DNA of 7,470 bases from Bacteroidales bacterium (GCA_016936695.1 JAFGXK010000301.1:1-7470), one strand, 5' to 3'; positions 1-6,885 are shown, counted from the first letter of the stretch. Numbers and translations are program-made. Notes: a model not told the origin generated them from the letters alone.

Positions 1-1740
1 GATCTCATCGGCAGTCCTCATGTAACCCAGGTCATTCAGTTCGAGCCCGGGCGTAAGCCACGAAATTGCAGTTGAGTATTTCCAGTTGCCCCCTGCTCCT
101 TTTCCTACCTGCACCTTGCCCCCCAATCCGCTGAGAGTGGTCCGGCTCAGGTCATAATCGAGATAATCGGCCCCGGGCCTCTGGTAGTACCTGGCCGACG
201 ACTCCTGAAGCAGCCTTAACGCCTCCTGGCTGCCATTTATGTAACTCCCGACCAGCTTTGCATTAACAAAGTATTTCTTGTCATTCCAGTGATGAAGGAG
301 GTCAAGTCCGCCGGTAAAAGCATTTCCGGGAAGGAACTCCAGCTCCGGATCCTCAATCAAACGGTTTGTGGAAGTAAACATACCTCCTATCATCGTATTC
401 CCTGCATTGTATCCCTTCTGTATGCGGCCTACAAGGTAGTTTGTAAACGGTTCAACCTTTACCTTTGATTCGTTGCCATCAGCATCGGTGATCCTGGCAA
501 ACTCATTCGCCGTCACACTCTGTATAAGCCCTACCGAAAGCCCCTTGGATGTTGTTCCGCTGAATTTGGCTGCACTAAGAATCTTTGTTACGTCGGGCGA
601 TTTAACATACTGGTCACCTACAGTCTGGACTATCCTGGAAGGTGAATGTCCTATGCGCCTGGAATAGAACAGGTTTTGCTGATCAAATTTATAATCGAAA
701 ATAGTCAGCCCTTCCAGGAAGAACGGTCTTTTCTCTTCATAGAAGGTCTCAAATGCAGTAAGGTTCATTACTGAAGGGTCGGATTCAACCTGGCCGAAAT
801 CGGGATTGACGGTAAGGTCGACCGTGAAGTTGCTCGAAACGCCTATTTTGGCGTCGAGACCTGCATTAGCCCCCCATATCCTGCCATTCTTTGTGTAAGG
901 ATTACCCGGGATCTCCTCAACTGTGTTGAGTTTTCCAAGTGTAAAGGGTGATATTTCAAGACGCCGTGATTTCTTCAGTCCCGTGAGACCGATGAACTCC
1001 CCGTAATTGTAAAGCATCCCGGGACCGGTCCTTGTCTGCTTTTCCCAGTTACTCTCCTCCTGAAGCCTGTCTATCCATCTCCAGGTATGCATCCCCCAAA
1101 CCTGCTCCTCCTTGTTGCTGTAGCGAAGCTGGCTTAGCGGAACTTCTATTTCGGCTATCCAGGCAGAATCTTCCATTCCCACCTTGCACCGCCACACCGC
1201 ATTCCAGTTGAAATCCCAGTTCTCGGGGTTAAACAGTACCAGATCAACCTTCTGCCCCCATGCGGTCACCGTGAATTCAAAACCGGTACGGTAATCACGG
1301 TAGCTGTCGAAGTTCACACCCACCATGTCACCGACAATATTGTCGCGTGAGTCAGCATACCTGTTCACCTTGTCGGGCTCCGGATCATAGGCTCTGAAGG
1401 CTATAAAAAGAAACTTATCATCGTACTGGATGTTGTGCTCGGTAGGGTAAGTCGGCTTGGCCCCTTCATGGGGAACAAACTGGGTATAGTCGCCTGCCCA
1501 GTTCCCCTGCTTCCAGCATTCATCATCGAGCTTGCCGTCAATAACCGGCCTGTCTGTAACCAGTCGCGTGGTGACATAAACCGGCTGTTTGGTTTTCTGA
1601 CCCTGAGCCGGAATGGTATCCTGGGTCGGCTGAGTCATCCCATGGGATATATTCTGAAAACCTGACAGGAACAAACAAAAGATGATTGCAAAGGCCGGAA
1701 GGCCTCTCCTTTCGAAATTATTAATGTTCATTTTATTCAT
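1..1740 (-). CDS. DUF5916 outer-membrane-type protein with CBM9-like domain, C-terminus cut off by window edge
   Basis: The reverse strand reads open for 580 codons from an ATG at 1740 to the window edge, so the C-terminus is missing; family members are usually about 700-900 residues. A hydrophobic stretch at about residues 14-32 looks like a Sec signal peptide. Residues about 60-250 resemble a carbohydrate-binding family 9-like domain and start with the hallmark PVIDGKLDDECW (65-76). The DUF5916 signature follows: VNPDFGQVES at 311-320, then NLTAFETF and EEKRPFFLEG ending at 344. The later part is rich in short aromatic, polar-alternating strands, in keeping with the outer-membrane beta-barrel predicted for this family. 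The biochemical role is not established; the family is common in Bacteroidota near secreted hydrolases. A second ATG at 1731 would drop three residues and leaves more leader after the upstream promoter match. It is divergent from the GH36 gene, so the two may share a control region. Confidence 0.9.
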   Translation of the reverse strand, partial: MNKMNINNFERRGLPAFAIIFCLFLSGFQNISHGMTQPTQDTIPAQGQKTKQPVYVTTRLVTDRPVIDGKLDDECWKQGNWAGDYTQFVPHEGAKPTYPTEHNIQYDDKFLFIAFRAYDPEPDKVNRYADSRDNIVGDMVGVNFDSYRDYRTGFEFTVTAWGQKVDLVLFNPENWDFNWNAVWRCKVGMEDSAWIAEIEVPLSQLRYSNKEEQVWGMHTWRWIDRLQEESNWEKQTRTGPGMLYNYGEFIGLTGLKKSRRLEISPFTLGKLNTVEEIPGNPYTKNGRIWGANAGLDAKIGVSSNFTVDLTVNPDFGQVESDPSVMNLTAFETFYEEKRPFFLEGLTIFDYKFDQQNLFYSRRIGHSPSRIVQTVGDQYVKSPDVTKILSAAKFSGTTSKGLSVGLIQSVTANEFARITDADGNESKVKVEPFTNYLVGRIQKGYNAGNTMIGGMFTSTNRLIEDPELEFLPGNAFTGGLDLLHHWNDKKYFVNAKLVGSYINGSQEALRLLQESSARYYQRPGADYLDYDLSRTTLSGLGGKVQVGKGAGGNWKYSTAISWLTPGLELNDLGYMRTADEI

Positions 1741-1751
1741 TTAAGAAGTGT

Positions 1752-1759
1752 CAAAAATA
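1752..1759 (-). promoter_or_regulatory. candidate Bacteroidota -7 promoter element for the DUF5916 gene
   Basis: On the minus strand this reads TATTTTTG, an exact match to the TAnnTTTG -7 consensus of the Bacteroidota housekeeping sigma factor. It lies about 12 bases before the ATG at 1740 and 20 before the ATG at 1731. I see no convincing TTG at -33 with the usual spacing. Transcription from here would give a very short leader and would favour the 1731 start. An 8-base match in AT-rich DNA can be chance. Confidence 0.3.
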
Positions 1760-1834
1760 ACGAAATACCGACATTAAAAAAATACGACTTTCACATATAA
1801 TCCTTGAACAAATCCGGGGTTGTAAATTATTTGG

Positions 1835-1842
1835 TAAATTTC
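1835..1842 (+). promoter_or_regulatory. weak candidate -7 promoter element for the GH36 gene
   Basis: TAAATTTC matches TAnnTTTG at all but the last base and sits 59 bases before the ATG of the alpha-galactosidase. It lies in a short AT-rich patch where GTAAATT occurs twice (1822-1828 and 1834-1840, a period of 12), which could equally be a regulator site in this divergent intergenic region. No well-spaced -33 TTG is evident, so this is a tentative call. Confidence 0.18.
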
Positions 1843-1901
1843 GGAACCGTACTGAGGAATAAGCCGGCCAAAAGAATCAATACATATTAATCATCCACTC
1901 C

Positions 1902-4115
1902 ATGAAAAAACTCGTTTATCTAAGCACAATTTTTTTTCTTGCACTGTCAGCAAACGCTCAGGACCCGGTCAGCCCCCCGCAAACAGGCCAGAGGGTACAG
2001 CCTGATCCCGACAGGATCATAACCATTGAAACAGGAAACACAAGCCTTGTTCTCAAGGTCAGCAGCCGCGACGGCAGACTGTACCAGTCATATTTCGGGC
2101 CCAGGCTCGGAAGCACCGACAGCTTCAGCCAGCAGAGAAATGAGTCTCATCTTGCCTATGCCACATTCGGCACCGACAACCTGTTTGAACCGGCTGTAAG
2201 AGCTCTTCATAACGATGGCAACCCGTCGCTTGAGCTGACCTACCTCAGCCATGAGACCGAATCCCTCGGTAAGGATGCAACTCTTACGAAGATAATAATG
2301 AAAGACCCGCAGTACCCCTTCGAGGTTACTCTTTTCTACAAGGCTTTCGCTGCCTCGGATGTGTTTGAGCAATGGACCGAAATAAAACATAATGAAAAGA
2401 AAGCTGTCACTATCTACAACTATGCATCCTCAATGCTCCATTTCGATGCCGAAAAGTACTGGCTTACCCAGTTTCACGGCGACTGGGCCGAAGAAATGAA
2501 GGCCAGGGAGAGTGAACTGACACCAGGCATCAAAATCCTCGACAGCAAGCTCGGAACCCGCGCACATATGTACCAGACTCCTGTCTTCCTGCTTTCGCTG
2601 AATGAAAAGGCAGACGAAAACACCGGACAGGTGCTTGCCGGCACTCTTGGCTGGTCTGGCAATTTCAGATTCCTGTTCGAGATTGATGAGAAAAACTCAC
2701 TCAGGGTGATATCGGGTATCAACCCATTTGCTTCGGAATACTTTCTCCAGCCGGATCAGGTTTTCAGGACACCTTCAATGATATATACCTTCACCTGCAA
2801 GGGCACGGGCCAGGTAAGCCGCAACCTTCACCGCTGGGCAATCAATCATGGCATCCTTGACGGAACCGGCTCACGTTACACTCTCCTTAATAACTGGGAG
2901 GCCACAGGGTTCAATTTTGACGAGAAAAAACTCACTTCAGTTCTCGACGATACGAAAAAAATGGGGCTCGATGTCTTTCTGCTCGACGACGGCTGGTTTG
3001 CAAACAAATATCCAAGAAACCACGACAGGGCAGGACTTGGCGACTGGCAGGAAAACAAGGCAAAGCTTCCAAACGGACTGGGTTATCTTGTAAAGGAGGC
3101 TGATGAGAGAGGAGTGAAATTCGGAATTTGGATTGAACCGGAAATGGTTAATCCAAAAAGCGAACTTTATGAGACACATCCCGACTGGATACTGAAACTC
3201 CCGAACCGCCCCGAACATTATTTCAGGAACCAGCTGGTGCTCGACCTTACAAACCCGAAAGTGCAGGAATTTGTCTACAATGTCGTCGACGGCATGCTCA
3301 CTGCAAATCCCGGGATCGCCTTCATCAAGTGGGATTGCAACAGGATGATGACAAATATGTATTCGACTTACCTAAAGGATAAGCAATCACATCTATACAT
3401 CGACTACGTCAACAGTCTCTATGGGGTGCTGGACCGCCTTCGCGCGAAATATCCAAGCCTTCCCATAATGCTCTGCTCAGGCGGAGGCGGAAGGGTTGAC
3501 TACGGTGCACTGAAATATTTCACCGAATTCTGGGCAAGCGACAATACCGATCCTCTTGAAAGGATTTATATGCAGTGGGGCTATTCCTATTTCTTTCCGG
3601 CCATTTCAGTCTGCAACCATGTTACCTCATGGGGAAAGCAATCGCTCAAATTCAGGACCGATGTTGCCATGATGGGAAAGATGGGTTATGACATCGAAGT
3701 GAGCGAGATGACTGAGAACGAACTCAAATTCAGCCAGGATGCAATTGCAAACTATAACAGGATAAAGGATGTGATCTACAAGGGCGATCTGTACCGTCTT
3801 ATCTCACCCTACAAGGAAAACCGGGCCGCCCTGATGTATGTGAACCAGGAAAAAACGAAAGCAATCCTTTTCAGCTATACCCTCAATACACGGTACGGAG
3901 AGACAATAAACCGCGTCAGACTCCAGGGGCTTGATCCTTCCGGAACATACACCATCAGGGAGATCAATGTCTCCAATGAAGGAAGAAGCTTTATGGGAAT
4001 GCGGGGCATGACTGAAAACGGAAGAAGCTACACCGGCGATTATCTGATGAATGTAGGGATCAATGCAGGATCAGGTACACCGCTTACAAGCGTAGTGTAC
4101 GAGATAACAAAGTGA
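1902..4115 (+). CDS. secreted GH36 alpha-galactosidase
   Basis: A retaining alpha-galactosidase that should hydrolyse terminal alpha-1,6-galactose from raffinose-family sugars, melibiose or galactomannan side chains. The 737 residues match the long GH36 form: an N-terminal beta-supersandwich (about 28-315), a (beta/alpha)8 barrel (about 325-650) and a C-terminal beta-sandwich (about 655-737). Visible motifs are NNWEATGF (from N330), LLDDGWF (360-366, with substrate-binding D362/D363), EPEMVN (412-417), FIKWDCNR (474-481; D478 is the expected nucleophile), CSGGGGRVD (525-533) and SDNTD (546-550; D547 is the expected acid/base). Residues 1-19 form a Sec signal peptide ending ANA before Q20 and lack a lipobox Cys, so the enzyme is probably periplasmic. 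The ATG has no Shine-Dalgarno sequence, as is usual in Bacteroidota. It is divergent from the DUF5916 gene and ends 5 bases from a convergent lipoprotein gene. No transporter or sugar regulator is adjacent. Substrate preference cannot be read from the sequence. Confidence 0.96.
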   Translation: MKKLVYLSTIFFLALSANAQDPVSPPQTGQRVQPDPDRIITIETGNTSLVLKVSSRDGRLYQSYFGPRLGSTDSFSQQRNESHLAYATFGTDNLFEPAVRALHNDGNPSLELTYLSHETESLGKDATLTKIIMKDPQYPFEVTLFYKAFAASDVFEQWTEIKHNEKKAVTIYNYASSMLHFDAEKYWLTQFHGDWAEEMKARESELTPGIKILDSKLGTRAHMYQTPVFLLSLNEKADENTGQVLAGTLGWSGNFRFLFEIDEKNSLRVISGINPFASEYFLQPDQVFRTPSMIYTFTCKGTGQVSRNLHRWAINHGILDGTGSRYTLLNNWEATGFNFDEKKLTSVLDDTKKMGLDVFLLDDGWFANKYPRNHDRAGLGDWQENKAKLPNGLGYLVKEADERGVKFGIWIEPEMVNPKSELYETHPDWILKLPNRPEHYFRNQLVLDLTNPKVQEFVYNVVDGMLTANPGIAFIKWDCNRMMTNMYSTYLKDKQSHLYIDYVNSLYGVLDRLRAKYPSLPIMLCSGGGGRVDYGALKYFTEFWASDNTDPLERIYMQWGYSYFFPAISVCNHVTSWGKQSLKFRTDVAMMGKMGYDIEVSEMTENELKFSQDAIANYNRIKDVIYKGDLYRLISPYKENRAALMYVNQEKTKAILFSYTLNTRYGETINRVRLQGLDPSGTYTIREINVSNEGRSFMGMRGMTENGRSYTGDYLMNVGINAGSGTPLTSVVYEITK

Positions 4116-4120
4116 CGATC

Positions 4121-4984
4121 TCATTTGCCGTCCCAGCCCGCAAGTCGCGCCCAAAGCCACCAGGCAGCATAAGCCTTGAGGTTGGCGTTGAGAGGCTCTG
4201 TATGAGCTGCTGAACAATCGAACCAGTCGACTCCTGCGGTATGGGCCCGCTGCCATTCCTGAGCCCAGTTGCCGTCGCGGCTTCCGTTGCCGTCGGTATC
4301 GTAGTTGCAGCCGTCATCGGGGTTCCTGTTGCCAAAATAAACACCGTCGGGATTATATGATTCTATATCTTCGAAATCATACAGGATCTTCCCGTTCTCA
4401 CGGCAATAAGCCCTTATCTGCTCATTCCTGACATGAAGATTTCCTGTCAGACCGGTCCCGTCAAGATGTCCGGTCATATAAACGAATGCTACACCGGGGA
4501 AATCCCGTTCGAGATCGCTCATAAGATTGAGATAGGTGTCAATATTGGCTTCCGTGGCGTCTGAAACCTGGCCGCACCACGACCAGATAATTACATTCAC
4601 GTCGGGATTTGCTGCAAGATAAGTTCTTGTCCGGGCTGCCCAGGAGGTCCTGTCGGGATTTCCCAGGTCGCCACTCATTGCATAGTCGTGAAGGTCGAGC
4701 GATCCGTCAGTCCCTCCGTTGCTCCATGAGAACGAGGGTCCCTTGAAAGAGACAAGTCCCGACATACCGTCAGTGAGCTGACTTCCATGCGAAGTATGCC
4801 CGTAGGCAATATGAGGATCTTCCTTTGCAGCATCAATCCACACCGAAGGGATCTGAGCCAGCTTGGTACTTGTATGGTCAATAATGAAACCATCGCCCGA
4901 AACAGTTCCCGGAACATCATCCTTGCTGCATGAAGCCATAAGGATAACAAAAGCAAATATGAAGGATACTTTTAAATATCTCAT
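4121..4984 (-). CDS. surface-exposed lipoprotein of uncharacterised, possibly SGNH-hydrolase-like family
   Basis: The ATG at 4984 gives 287 residues with an ideal lipoprotein leader (MRYLKVSF, hydrophobic core, then LMASC with lipidated C19). The frame stays open upstream to 5029, but that start would put 15 extra residues before the leader. S20-K-D-D after the Cys fits the Bacteroidota lipoprotein export signal, which sends lipoproteins to the cell surface. I recognise no named domain. The body starts with a strand leading into AYGHTSHGSQ (60-69), continues with VNVIIWSWCGQ (129-139) and VAFVYMTGHLDG (165-176), and ends with DCSAAHTEP (256-264) before a Trp-rich helix. This order resembles SGNH/GDSL esterases, with S65 or S68 as possible nucleophile and D256/H261 as possible partners; that is inference. 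D229-x-D-x-N-G-x-x-D237 looks like a Ca-binding loop. C137, C194, C226 and C257 could form disulfides. It converges on the GH36 gene; no terminator fits between them. Confidence 0.85.
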   Translation of the reverse strand: MRYLKVSFIFAFVILMASCSKDDVPGTVSGDGFIIDHTSTKLAQIPSVWIDAAKEDPHIAYGHTSHGSQLTDGMSGLVSFKGPSFSWSNGGTDGSLDLHDYAMSGDLGNPDRTSWAARTRTYLAANPDVNVIIWSWCGQVSDATEANIDTYLNLMSDLERDFPGVAFVYMTGHLDGTGLTGNLHVRNEQIRAYCRENGKILYDFEDIESYNPDGVYFGNRNPDDGCNYDTDGNGSRDGNWAQEWQRAHTAGVDWFDCSAAHTEPLNANLKAYAAWWLWARLAGWDGK

Positions 4985-5099
4985 AAAAAGTGATTTAGTG
5001 AATATTGTAATTCCTGCTCTGACTTTCAATATAAGCCATATCAGAAATTAAACGTTTGAAAGGCCGGATTGTTGCACTTTAATGTATAACTGATGATTA

Positions 5100-5138
5100 C
5101 GAAATTATTCGCATAAATCATTGCGAAATTATTCGCAT
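5100..5138. repeat. two tandem copies of a 15-base palindromic unit (operator-like)
   Basis: CGAAATTATTCGCAT occurs exactly twice, at 5100-5114 and 5124-5138, a period of 24 bases. The second copy is preceded by G, making a perfect GCGAA-N4-TTCGC inverted repeat; the first has CGAA-N4-TTCG. The first copy is also flanked by ATGATT (5093-5098) and AATCAT (5116-5121), which pair with each other. Paired dyads about two and a quarter helical turns apart, 116-154 bases upstream of the lipoprotein start, would suit a dimeric regulator. They also lie downstream of the membrane-protein gene, so a role in its transcript end is possible. Confidence 0.6.
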
Positions 5139-5149
5139 GCCCTGATGTC

Positions 5150-5168
5150 GGATCAATATGGATCAATA
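5150..5168. repeat. short tandem repeat GGATCAATA, two copies, period 10
   Basis: GGATCAATA occurs at 5150-5158 and 5160-5168, a period of 10 (about one helical turn). It lies just beside the palindromic pair at 5100-5138, in the gap between the lipoprotein and membrane-protein genes. It may be part of the same control region, or a chance slippage product. Confidence 0.4.
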
Positions 5169-5210
5169 ACGGTCAGAGTGTTTAAGCTTCCGTACTTTCA
5201 GCCTTCGGTA

Positions 5211-5654
5211 TCAAAATACACCAAAAATATACAACCCGCCAATGATTAGGATAGTCAGAGCAGAAACTGCTACCGGAAACCATACAGGTGCGATCCATGG
5301 AACGGGAATAAGGAACAGTACATCAATTGTACGCAATGAAGGAGGCCATTTTATCAGGAGATAAAGGGAGACGTAATAGAAGAGGTCCCAGAAGGCAAAG
5401 GTCCATAGAAAGAACACACCGCGTTCGGGCCAGGTCGACCCGGCAAGCCATGCTATTGCGACAAGCATTACTATTGTCGCAGCTTCGCGGGTCATTTCGA
5501 TCCTGATCCATTTTGATTCCATTTTTTCAACCGGTTCCCTGGTGGATTCAGCGTCGAGCATACCCAGTGACTTCCGGAGATATACAACGACAACCCCCTC
5601 AAGGTGGGCCATTGCGATCCCAAAAACCGCCAGTAACAATAATTTCAGGTACAT
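5211..5654 (-). CDS. small polytopic inner-membrane protein, unknown function
   Basis: I do not recognise a named family. With the ATG at 5654 the protein has 147 residues and four, perhaps five, membrane segments: about 3-26, 57-73, 79-101, 110-126 and 128-145. Several polar or charged residues lie in or at the edge of these: H17 and E19 (AHLEG), E53, R56 and E57 (EMTREAAT), D90 (FWDLFYY) and D111. A proline-rich PVPWIAP turn (117-123) splits the last hydrophobic stretch. Clustered His/Glu/Asp could bind a metal or proton, but nothing proves this. The frame stays open to a TTG at 5741, which would add 29 aromatic-rich residues and is preceded by AAAGGAA (5747-5753). I prefer the ATG because the extension is AT-rich and looks non-coding. 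It is followed on the same strand by the lipoprotein after a 226-base gap, so a shared transcript is possible but unproven. Coding status rests on the coherent membrane topology. Confidence 0.72.
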   Translation of the reverse strand: MYLKLLLLAVFGIAMAHLEGVVVVYLRKSLGMLDAESTREPVEKMESKWIRIEMTREAATIVMLVAIAWLAGSTWPERGVFFLWTFAFWDLFYYVSLYLLIKWPPSLRTIDVLFLIPVPWIAPVWFPVAVSALTILIIGGLYIFGVF

Positions 5655-5991
5655 GATTGCATCAGTTTTTTGTACCCAATAATATACGCTAAAAAACCGG
5701 AAGGCTAAAACAAAAAAGTAATAAATTGTATCGGTAATCAATGTGTTTCCTTTAATTTGACCTGACCCCCTTTCCCGTTTCCCCCAAGGGGGAAAGGCTT
5801 CTTGATCAATCTCACCTTCTTTTGAATATACCCTTGTCTCCGTTTATCTCAATGAAGAAAAGCTTGCCCGCTCCTTCCCCCCTGGGGGAAGGCTGGGGAA
5901 GGGGGTAAGAAATATCAAAAAATGTAAGTATTGTACATCATTGCAGATAGTCACTAAAAGTAATAAATTGCACCCGGCGAAGATTATCAAT
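5655..5991. other. divergent intergenic region, no gene seen
   Basis: These 337 bases separate the membrane-protein gene (minus) from the CDF exporter (plus). Apart from the C/G-rich element at 5766-5905 they are AT-rich. Near the membrane-protein start the minus strand has TATTATTG, one mismatch from TAnnTTTG. I see no tRNA, small RNA gene, metal-responsive riboswitch or clear zinc-regulator operator. Open frames reaching in from both sides (to TTG at 5741 and TTG at 5941) are treated as unused extensions. Confidence 0.5.
5766..5905. repeat. C/G-rich inverted-repeat intergenic element (MITE-like or REP-like)
   Basis: Two C/G-rich palindromes bound an otherwise plain 75-base spacer. The left one contains TTTCCCCC (5778-5785) and GGGGGAAA (5788-5795) around AA; the right one contains CCTTCCCCC (5873-5881) and GGGGGAAGG (5884-5892) around CT. 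The outer ends also match in inverse orientation: CCCCCTTTCCC at 5766-5776 against GGGGAAGGGGG at 5895-5905, with one mismatch. The whole unit can therefore fold as one long imperfect hairpin or as two small ones. No T-run follows either palindrome, so these are not ordinary intrinsic terminators. C-run palindromes of this look are, from memory, frequent between genes in Bacteroidota. It lies between two divergent genes. Confidence 0.7.
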
Positions 5992-6885
5992 ATGCATAGT
6001 TCAGACCATCACCGGCACGAAATAAGCGGAAAGAACCTGGGGCTTGCCATCTTTCTCAATGTGTTCATGACAATAGCTGAGGCTGCGGGCGGAATTGTGT
6101 CAGGCAGCATTGCCCTTATGAGTGATGCCGCACATAATTTCAGCGATGTGATATCGCTTATAATCAGCTGGGTTGCCAACAGGCTGTCGAGAAGAGAAGC
6201 AACCCTCACCAGGACTTTCGGATTCCGCCGTTCGGAGATACTCGCTGCATTCATCAACTCGGCAACCCTGATAATAGTATCTATAGTCATTATCATCGAG
6301 GCCGTTAAGCGGATATCAAGCCCTGAAGAAGTATCTGCCGGTATAATGATTTGGATGGCTGTGGCAAGCCTCATCGTAAACGGTCTCAGCGCCCTCGTTC
6401 TCCACAGGGACTCCCGCGAAAATATGAATATGAGATCGGCCTACCTTCATCTTTTCGGCGATATGCTCACCTCGGTGGCAGTGCTGGCCGGGGGTCTGGC
6501 CGTCAGATATATGGGCTGGAATTGGGCGGACAGCATCATATCGGTAGCAATTGCCCTGTACCTTCTATGGCTAAGCAGGGGAATTTTCGTTTCCTCGCTG
6601 AGGATAATAATGCAGTTCACCCCCGAGGATATCAACATAAAGGAGATAGCCTCCGAAATAGAAAAAATCCCCGGAGTCAGAAATATCCATCATGTCCATG
6701 TGTGGCAGATAAATGAACATGACCTGATGTTTGAAGCACACCTCGACCTTGAAGAAGATGTGAGGGTCAGCGGCTTTGAGGAAATCCTCGGCAGGATAAA
6801 GACGCTGCTTGCAGGGACAAACATCCGTCATGTCACCATCCAGCCGGAGTTCTCGGTAGACGACCGGAAACAAATGATCTGGTAG
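5992..6885 (+). CDS. CDF-family zinc/divalent cation efflux transporter (CzcD/ZitB-like)
   Basis: An inner-membrane proton antiporter expected to export Zn2+, and perhaps Cd2+ or Co2+, from the cytoplasm. The ATG at 5992 gives 297 residues, close to the usual 290-320, starting with a His-rich tail (MHSSDHHRHE). An upstream in-frame TTG at 5941 is less likely. Six membrane segments fall at about 16-36, 40-62, 82-104, 116-137, 150-170 and 176-196. The transport site is visible as HxxxD in TM2 (H48, D52) and in TM5 (H153, D157), the double motif of zinc-selecting members. FGFRRSE (76-82) is the conserved TM2-TM3 loop. The cytoplasmic dimerisation domain (about 200-290) carries HHVHVW (233-238) and HVTIQPE near the end. 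No metal-responsive regulator is adjacent. The next gene, on the same strand, encodes a zinc-type alkaline phosphatase, a loose functional link only. Substrate is inferred from the motif. Confidence 0.95.
   Translation: MHSSDHHRHEISGKNLGLAIFLNVFMTIAEAAGGIVSGSIALMSDAAHNFSDVISLIISWVANRLSRREATLTRTFGFRRSEILAAFINSATLIIVSIVIIIEAVKRISSPEEVSAGIMIWMAVASLIVNGLSALVLHRDSRENMNMRSAYLHLFGDMLTSVAVLAGGLAVRYMGWNWADSIISVAIALYLLWLSRGIFVSSLRIIMQFTPEDINIKEIASEIEKIPGVRNIHHVHVWQINEHDLMFEAHLDLEEDVRVSGFEEILGRIKTLLAGTNIRHVTIQPEFSVDDRKQMIW

Noticed and set aside
1435..1665. Plus-strand open frame of 76 codons
   Set aside because: It lies entirely opposite the DUF5916 reading frame, which carries recognisable motifs in exactly this stretch, and its product has no coherent features.
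2088..2390. Minus-strand open frame of 100 codons
   Set aside because: It is antisense to the N-terminal domain of the GH36 gene, whose motifs account for the sequence; it shows no domain, leader or promoter.
4084..4344. Minus-strand open frame rich in Thr/Ala/Gly overlapping the lipoprotein gene
   Set aside because: It is an out-of-frame reading of the lipoprotein's C-terminal region and extends into the end of the GH36 gene; the composition reflects the frame shift, not a real protein.
4985..5029. Longer lipoprotein start at 5029
   Set aside because: It would place 15 residues before an already complete lipoprotein leader; the ATG at 4984 gives a standard n-region of two charged residues and a well-placed lipobox.
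5778..5795. TTTCCCCC/GGGGGAAA hairpin as an intrinsic terminator
   Set aside because: The hairpin is strong, but no T-run follows on either strand and it does not sit directly after a stop codon. It fits better as one end of the inverted-repeat element.
5941..5991. TTG at 5941 as the CDF transporter start
   Set aside because: The added 17 residues have no family counterpart, no Shine-Dalgarno sequence precedes it, and the ATG at 5992 gives the typical His-rich short cytoplasmic tail before TM1.
6009..6374. Minus-strand 121-codon frame opposite the CDF gene
   Set aside because: The hydrophobic look comes from being antisense to membrane-segment codons; no initiation signal or family resemblance is visible.
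6351..6716. Plus-strand 121-codon frame inside the CDF gene
   Set aside because: It is a different frame of a well-supported transporter gene; the product is Arg/Lys/Pro-rich without membrane segments or motifs.
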